From Pseudocitrobacter vendiensis (GTDB lineage Bacteria > Pseudomonadota > Gammaproteobacteria > Enterobacterales > Enterobacteriaceae): a DNA stretch of 64,000 nucleotides. The notes under the pieces were generated by a model. It was not told the origin of the DNA. It searched no databases and was given only the letters and a program-made list of their open reading frames with translations. Location: contig NZ_CALSBS010000012.1 in assembly GCF_943590815.1 (NCBI RefSeq), positions 62,001-126,000 on the forward strand, written 5' to 3'. Below, one piece after another: positions 61,168 through 64,000 of this stretch (position 1 is its first letter; every line of letters starts with the position of its first letter). A program made the position numbers and the translations under genes.

Positions 61168-64000
61168 TTACAGCGCGGCGATGACCGCCTGCTGTTCAAT
61201 CAGCTTGGCTTTCGCTTCAGCGTAACCGTCCAGCTTCTCACGCTCTTTGGCGATCACCGCTTCCGGTGCGCGCGCCACAAAGCCTTCGTTAGACAGTTTG
61301 CTTTCGATACGGCTGATTTCACCTTCGATTTTCGCCACTTCTTTCGCCAGACGCGCCAGCTCATCGTCTTTGTTGATGAGGCCAGCCATCGGGATCAGCA
61401 GCTCTGCGCCGTCGATGATTTTGGTCACGGATACCGGGCCTTTGTCATCGGCTGGCAGCACGGTGATGCTCTCCAGACGCGCCAGGTTCAGCAGGAAGCT
61501 ACGGTTGTCGTTCACACGACGCTGTGCATCCTGACTGCAACCACGCAGCAGCAGTTCCAGCGGTTTGCCCGGCGCAATGTTCATTTCCGCACGAATATTA
61601 CGTACGGCAACGATCGCCTGCTTCAGCCACTCGGTGTCAGCCAGTGCTCCTTCATCAACCTGAGACGCATCGTATTCCGGGAACGGCTGCAGCATGATGG
61701 TGTCGGCGGTGATACCGCAAATCACTTTCACACGCTGCCAGATGGTTTCGGTAATGAAAGGAATAATCGGATGCGCGAGGCGCAGCAGACCTTCCAGCAC
61801 GGTTACCAGCGTGTTACGTGTACCGCGCAGTTCAGCCTCGGAACCTCCGGTCATCACTGGCTTGGTCAGCTCCAGATACCAGTCGCAGAACTGGTTCCAG
61901 GTGAATTCATACAGAATGCCCGCAGCGATATCGAAGCGGTAGCTATCCAGCGCTTCACGGTACGCTTTCACGGTCTGGTTGAATTCCGCCAGAATCCAGC
62001 GATCCGCCAGCGACAGCGTCATTTCGCCGCCGTTGAAGCCGCAATCCTGACCTTCTGTGTTCATCAGTACAAAGCGGCTGGCGTTCCACAGCTTGTTACA
62101 GAAGTTACGATAACCTTCGAGGCGTTTCATATCCCAGTTGATATCGCGGCCGGTAGAGGCCAGCGCCGCCAGGGTGAAGCGCAGGGCGTCGGTGCCGTGC
62201 GGCTCAATGCCGTTCGGGAACTGTTTCTCGGTACGCTTACGGATTTTCTCCGCCATCTGTGGCTGCATCATGTTGCCGGTGCGTTTCTCCAGCAGGTCTT
62301 CCAGCGAAATACCGTCAACCATATCCAGCGGGTCAATCACGTTACCCTTGGATTTAGACATCTTCTGGCCTTCGTCATCACGAATCAGGCCGGTCATGTA
62401 AACGGTGTGGAACGGCACCTGCGGCTTGCCATCTTCATCTTTGATGAAGTGCATGGTCATCATGATCATGCGGGCAATCCAGAAGAAGATGATGTCGAAA
62501 CCGGATACCATCACGCTGGTCGGGTGGAACTGACGCAGAGCGTCGGTGTTTTCCGGCCAGCCTAGCGTGGAGAAGGTCCACAGCGCGGAGGAGAACCAGG
62601 TGTCGAGAACGTCTTCGTCCTGACGCAGCGCAACGTCCGCGCTCAGGTTATTTTCCTGGCGTACTTCGTCTTCATTACGACCAACATAGACGTTACCGTC
62701 GTTGTCATACCATGCCGGGATGCGGTGACCCCACCACAGTTGACGAGAGATACACCAGTCCTGAATATCGCGCATCCAGGAGAAGTACATGTTTTCGTAC
62801 TGTTTCGGTACGAACTGAATGTCGCCGTTCTCAACCGCTTCAACTGCCGGTTTCGCCAGCACGTCGGCACGTACGTACCACTGGTCGGTCAGCATCGGTT
62901 CGATAACCACGCCGCCACGGTCGCCGTAAGGAACGGTCAGGTCGTGCGGTTTGATCTCTTCGAGCAGGCCGAGGGCATCAACGGCGGCAACGATCGCTTT
63001 ACGCGCGGCAAAACGCTCCAGTTTCTGGAACTCAACCGGGATCTCGTTGGAATAAACGTCAGATTCGTTACCTTTGGTGTCGTACACTTCCGCCGTTTCG
63101 CGGATGTCGCCGTCAAAGGTCAGAATGTTGATCATCGGCAGCTGATGACGACGACCGACTTCATAGTCATTAAAGTCGTGCGCTGGCGTGATCTTCACGC
63201 AGCCGGTGCCTTTTTCCATGTCGGCGTGTTCATCGCCCACAATCGGAATACGGCGGTTAACCAGAGGCAGAATGACATATTTGCCAATCAGATCTTTATA
63301 ACGCGGGTCTTCCGGGTTAACGGCCACGCCAGTATCGCCCAGCACGGTTTCCGGGCGGGTGGTGGCGACAACCAGATAATCTTTACCGTCTGCGGTTTTC
63401 GCGCCATCGGCCAGCGGATAGCGGATATGCCACATTGAGCCTTTGGACTCGCGGTTTTCCACTTCCAGGTCAGAGATGGCGGTGCGCAGTTTCGGGTCCC
63501 AGTTTACCAGGCGTTTGCCACGGTAAATCAGGTCTTCTTTGTAGAGGCGCACGAAGACTTCTTTCACGGCATTGGAAAGGCCTTCATCCATGGTGAAGCG
63601 TTCGCGCTCCCAGTCCACGGAGTTGCCAAGACGGCGCATCTGACGGGTAATGGTGCCGCCGGATTCCGCTTTCCACTGCCAGATTTTGTCGATGAACGCA
63701 TCGCGCCCATAGTCGTGACGGGTTTTACCTTCTTCAGCGGCAATTTTGCGCTCAACCACCATCTGGGTGGCGATACCGGCATGGTCGGTCCCCGCCTGCC
63801 AGAGGGTGTTTTTACCCTGCATGCGCTGGTAGCGGATCATGGTATCCATGATGGTTTGCTGGAAGGCGTGACCCATATGCAAACTGCCGGTGACGTTCGG
63901 CGGCGGGATCATGATGCAGAAACTTTCCTGGCTTTCATCGCCATTCGGTTTGAAATAGCCCTGCTTTTCCCAGTGCTCGTAAAGCGGCTGTTCGATATCG
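61168..64000 (-). CDS. valS: valyl-tRNA synthetase (5' partial)
   Basis: This class I aminoacyl-tRNA synthetase is read to the window edge. The visible 943 residues start at [16 protein letters not shown], so only about eight N-terminal residues are missing from the usual 951. The HIGH motif is HMGH ([11 protein letters not shown]), KMSKS is intact (KMSKSKGN), the editing domain is complete, and the C-terminus is the coiled-coil arm (about the last 65 residues) typical of ValS. Editing against threonine is expected. Confidence 0.97.
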   Translation of the reverse strand, partial: DIEQPLYEHWEKQGYFKPNGDESQESFCIMIPPPNVTGSLHMGHAFQQTIMDTMIRYQRMQGKNTLWQAGTDHAGIATQMVVERKIAAEEGKTRHDYGRDAFIDKIWQWKAESGGTITRQMRRLGNSVDWERERFTMDEGLSNAVKEVFVRLYKEDLIYRGKRLVNWDPKLRTAISDLEVENRESKGSMWHIRYPLADGAKTADGKDYLVVATTRPETVLGDTGVAVNPEDPRYKDLIGKYVILPLVNRRIPIVGDEHADMEKGTGCVKITPAHDFNDYEVGRRHQLPMINILTFDGDIRETAEVYDTKGNESDVYSNEIPVEFQKLERFAARKAIVAAVDALGLLEEIKPHDLTVPYGDRGGVVIEPMLTDQWYVRADVLAKPAVEAVENGDIQFVPKQYENMYFSWMRDIQDWCISRQLWWGHRIPAWYDNDGNVYVGRNEDEVRQENNLSADVALRQDEDVLDTWFSSALWTFSTLGWPENTDALRQFHPTSVMVSGFDIIFFWIARMIMMTMHFIKDEDGKPQVPFHTVYMTGLIRDDEGQKMSKSKGNVIDPLDMVDGISLEDLLEKRTGNMMQPQMAEKIRKRTEKQFPNGIEPHGTDALRFTLAALASTGRDINWDMKRLEGYRNFCNKLWNASRFVLMNTEGQDCGFNGGEMTLSLADRWILAEFNQTVKAYREALDSYRFDIAAGILYEFTWNQFCDWYLELTKPVMTGGSEAELRGTRNTLVTVLEGLLRLAHPIIPFITETIWQRVKVICGITADTIMLQPFPEYDASQVDEGALADTEWLKQAIVAVRNIRAEMNIAPGKPLELLLRGCSQDAQRRVNDNRSFLLNLARLESITVLPADDKGPVSVTKIIDGAELLIPMAGLINKDDELARLAKEVAKIEGEISRIESKLSNEGFVARAPEAVIAKEREKLDGYAEAKAKLIEQQAVIAAL

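Noticed and set aside
61060-62565. A 501-residue open frame on the plus strand
   Set aside because: It lies wholly antisense to valS (and its 3' flank), has biased shadow composition and resembles no family. The valS frame is certain.

Overview
The window is a chromosomal segment of a member of the Enterobacteriaceae. The backbone has the gene order of the Escherichia/Salmonella cycA-to-valS region: cycA, ytfE, ytfF, qorB/ytfH, cpdB, cysQ, ytfJ, ytfK, ytfL, msrA, tamAB, ytfP, chpSB, ppa, ytfQRT-yjfF, fbp, mpl, yjgA, pmbA, cybC, nrdDG, treRBC, mgtA, ridA, pyrLBI, tabA, argI, rraB, miaE, yjgM, valS. A miaE gene argues against E. coli K-12. An Enterobacter, Lelliottia, Kosakonia or similar genus is likely, but the sequence alone does not settle it. 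The window starts inside cycA and ends a few codons short of the valS start.

Layout. 0-5.7 kb: glycine/D-alanine transport, a hok-type toxin under a LexA box, NO-stress iron-sulfur repair, a drug/metabolite transporter with an AraC regulator, and a quinone oxidoreductase with its HxlR regulator. 5.8-11.2 kb: nucleotide and PAP phosphatases, YtfJ, YtfK and YtfL. 11.3-16 kb: an accessory block of three Gfo/Idh/MocA oxidoreductases with a divergent LacI regulator. 16-30.3 kb: MsrA, the TamA-TamB envelope system, the ChpSB toxin-antitoxin pair, pyrophosphatase, the galactofuranose ABC transporter and Fbp. 30.5-35 kb: peptidoglycan recycling, DarP, TldE and cytochrome b562. 35.2-44.8 kb: a second, larger accessory block between cybC and nrdG. 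44.8-64 kb: anaerobic ribonucleotide reductase, trehalose uptake and cleavage, Mg2+ import, pyrimidine and arginine synthesis, RNA-related genes and ValS.

The most interesting part is the 35.2-44.2 kb block. A PRD-domain protein, a glycine-rich SFCGS protein, a DUF4312 protein and two integral membrane proteins (DUF4311, DUF4310) are followed by an amidohydrolase/deacetylase, a DgaE-type PLP ammonia-lyase and a DgaF-type KDGP aldolase. A secreted beta-propeller lactonase and a PTS-responsive BglG/MtlR-like regulator follow. I read it as an uncharacterised uptake and catabolic system for an acylated amino-sugar acid, probably an N-acyl-D-glucosaminate-like compound. Its four-part transporter has no known mechanism. 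The promoter region holds a near-perfect CRP site and a perfect 20-bp palindrome.

Short dispersed repeats are frequent. There are REP/BIME units and six copies of a GC-rich palindromic element bounded by CCCTCACCC and GGGTGAGGG. Some supply stop codons or a Shine-Dalgarno sequence to neighbouring genes. Three toxin-antitoxin loci (hok-type, chpSB, relBE) are present. I saw no rRNA, tRNA, CRISPR array, prophage, integrase or intact insertion sequence.
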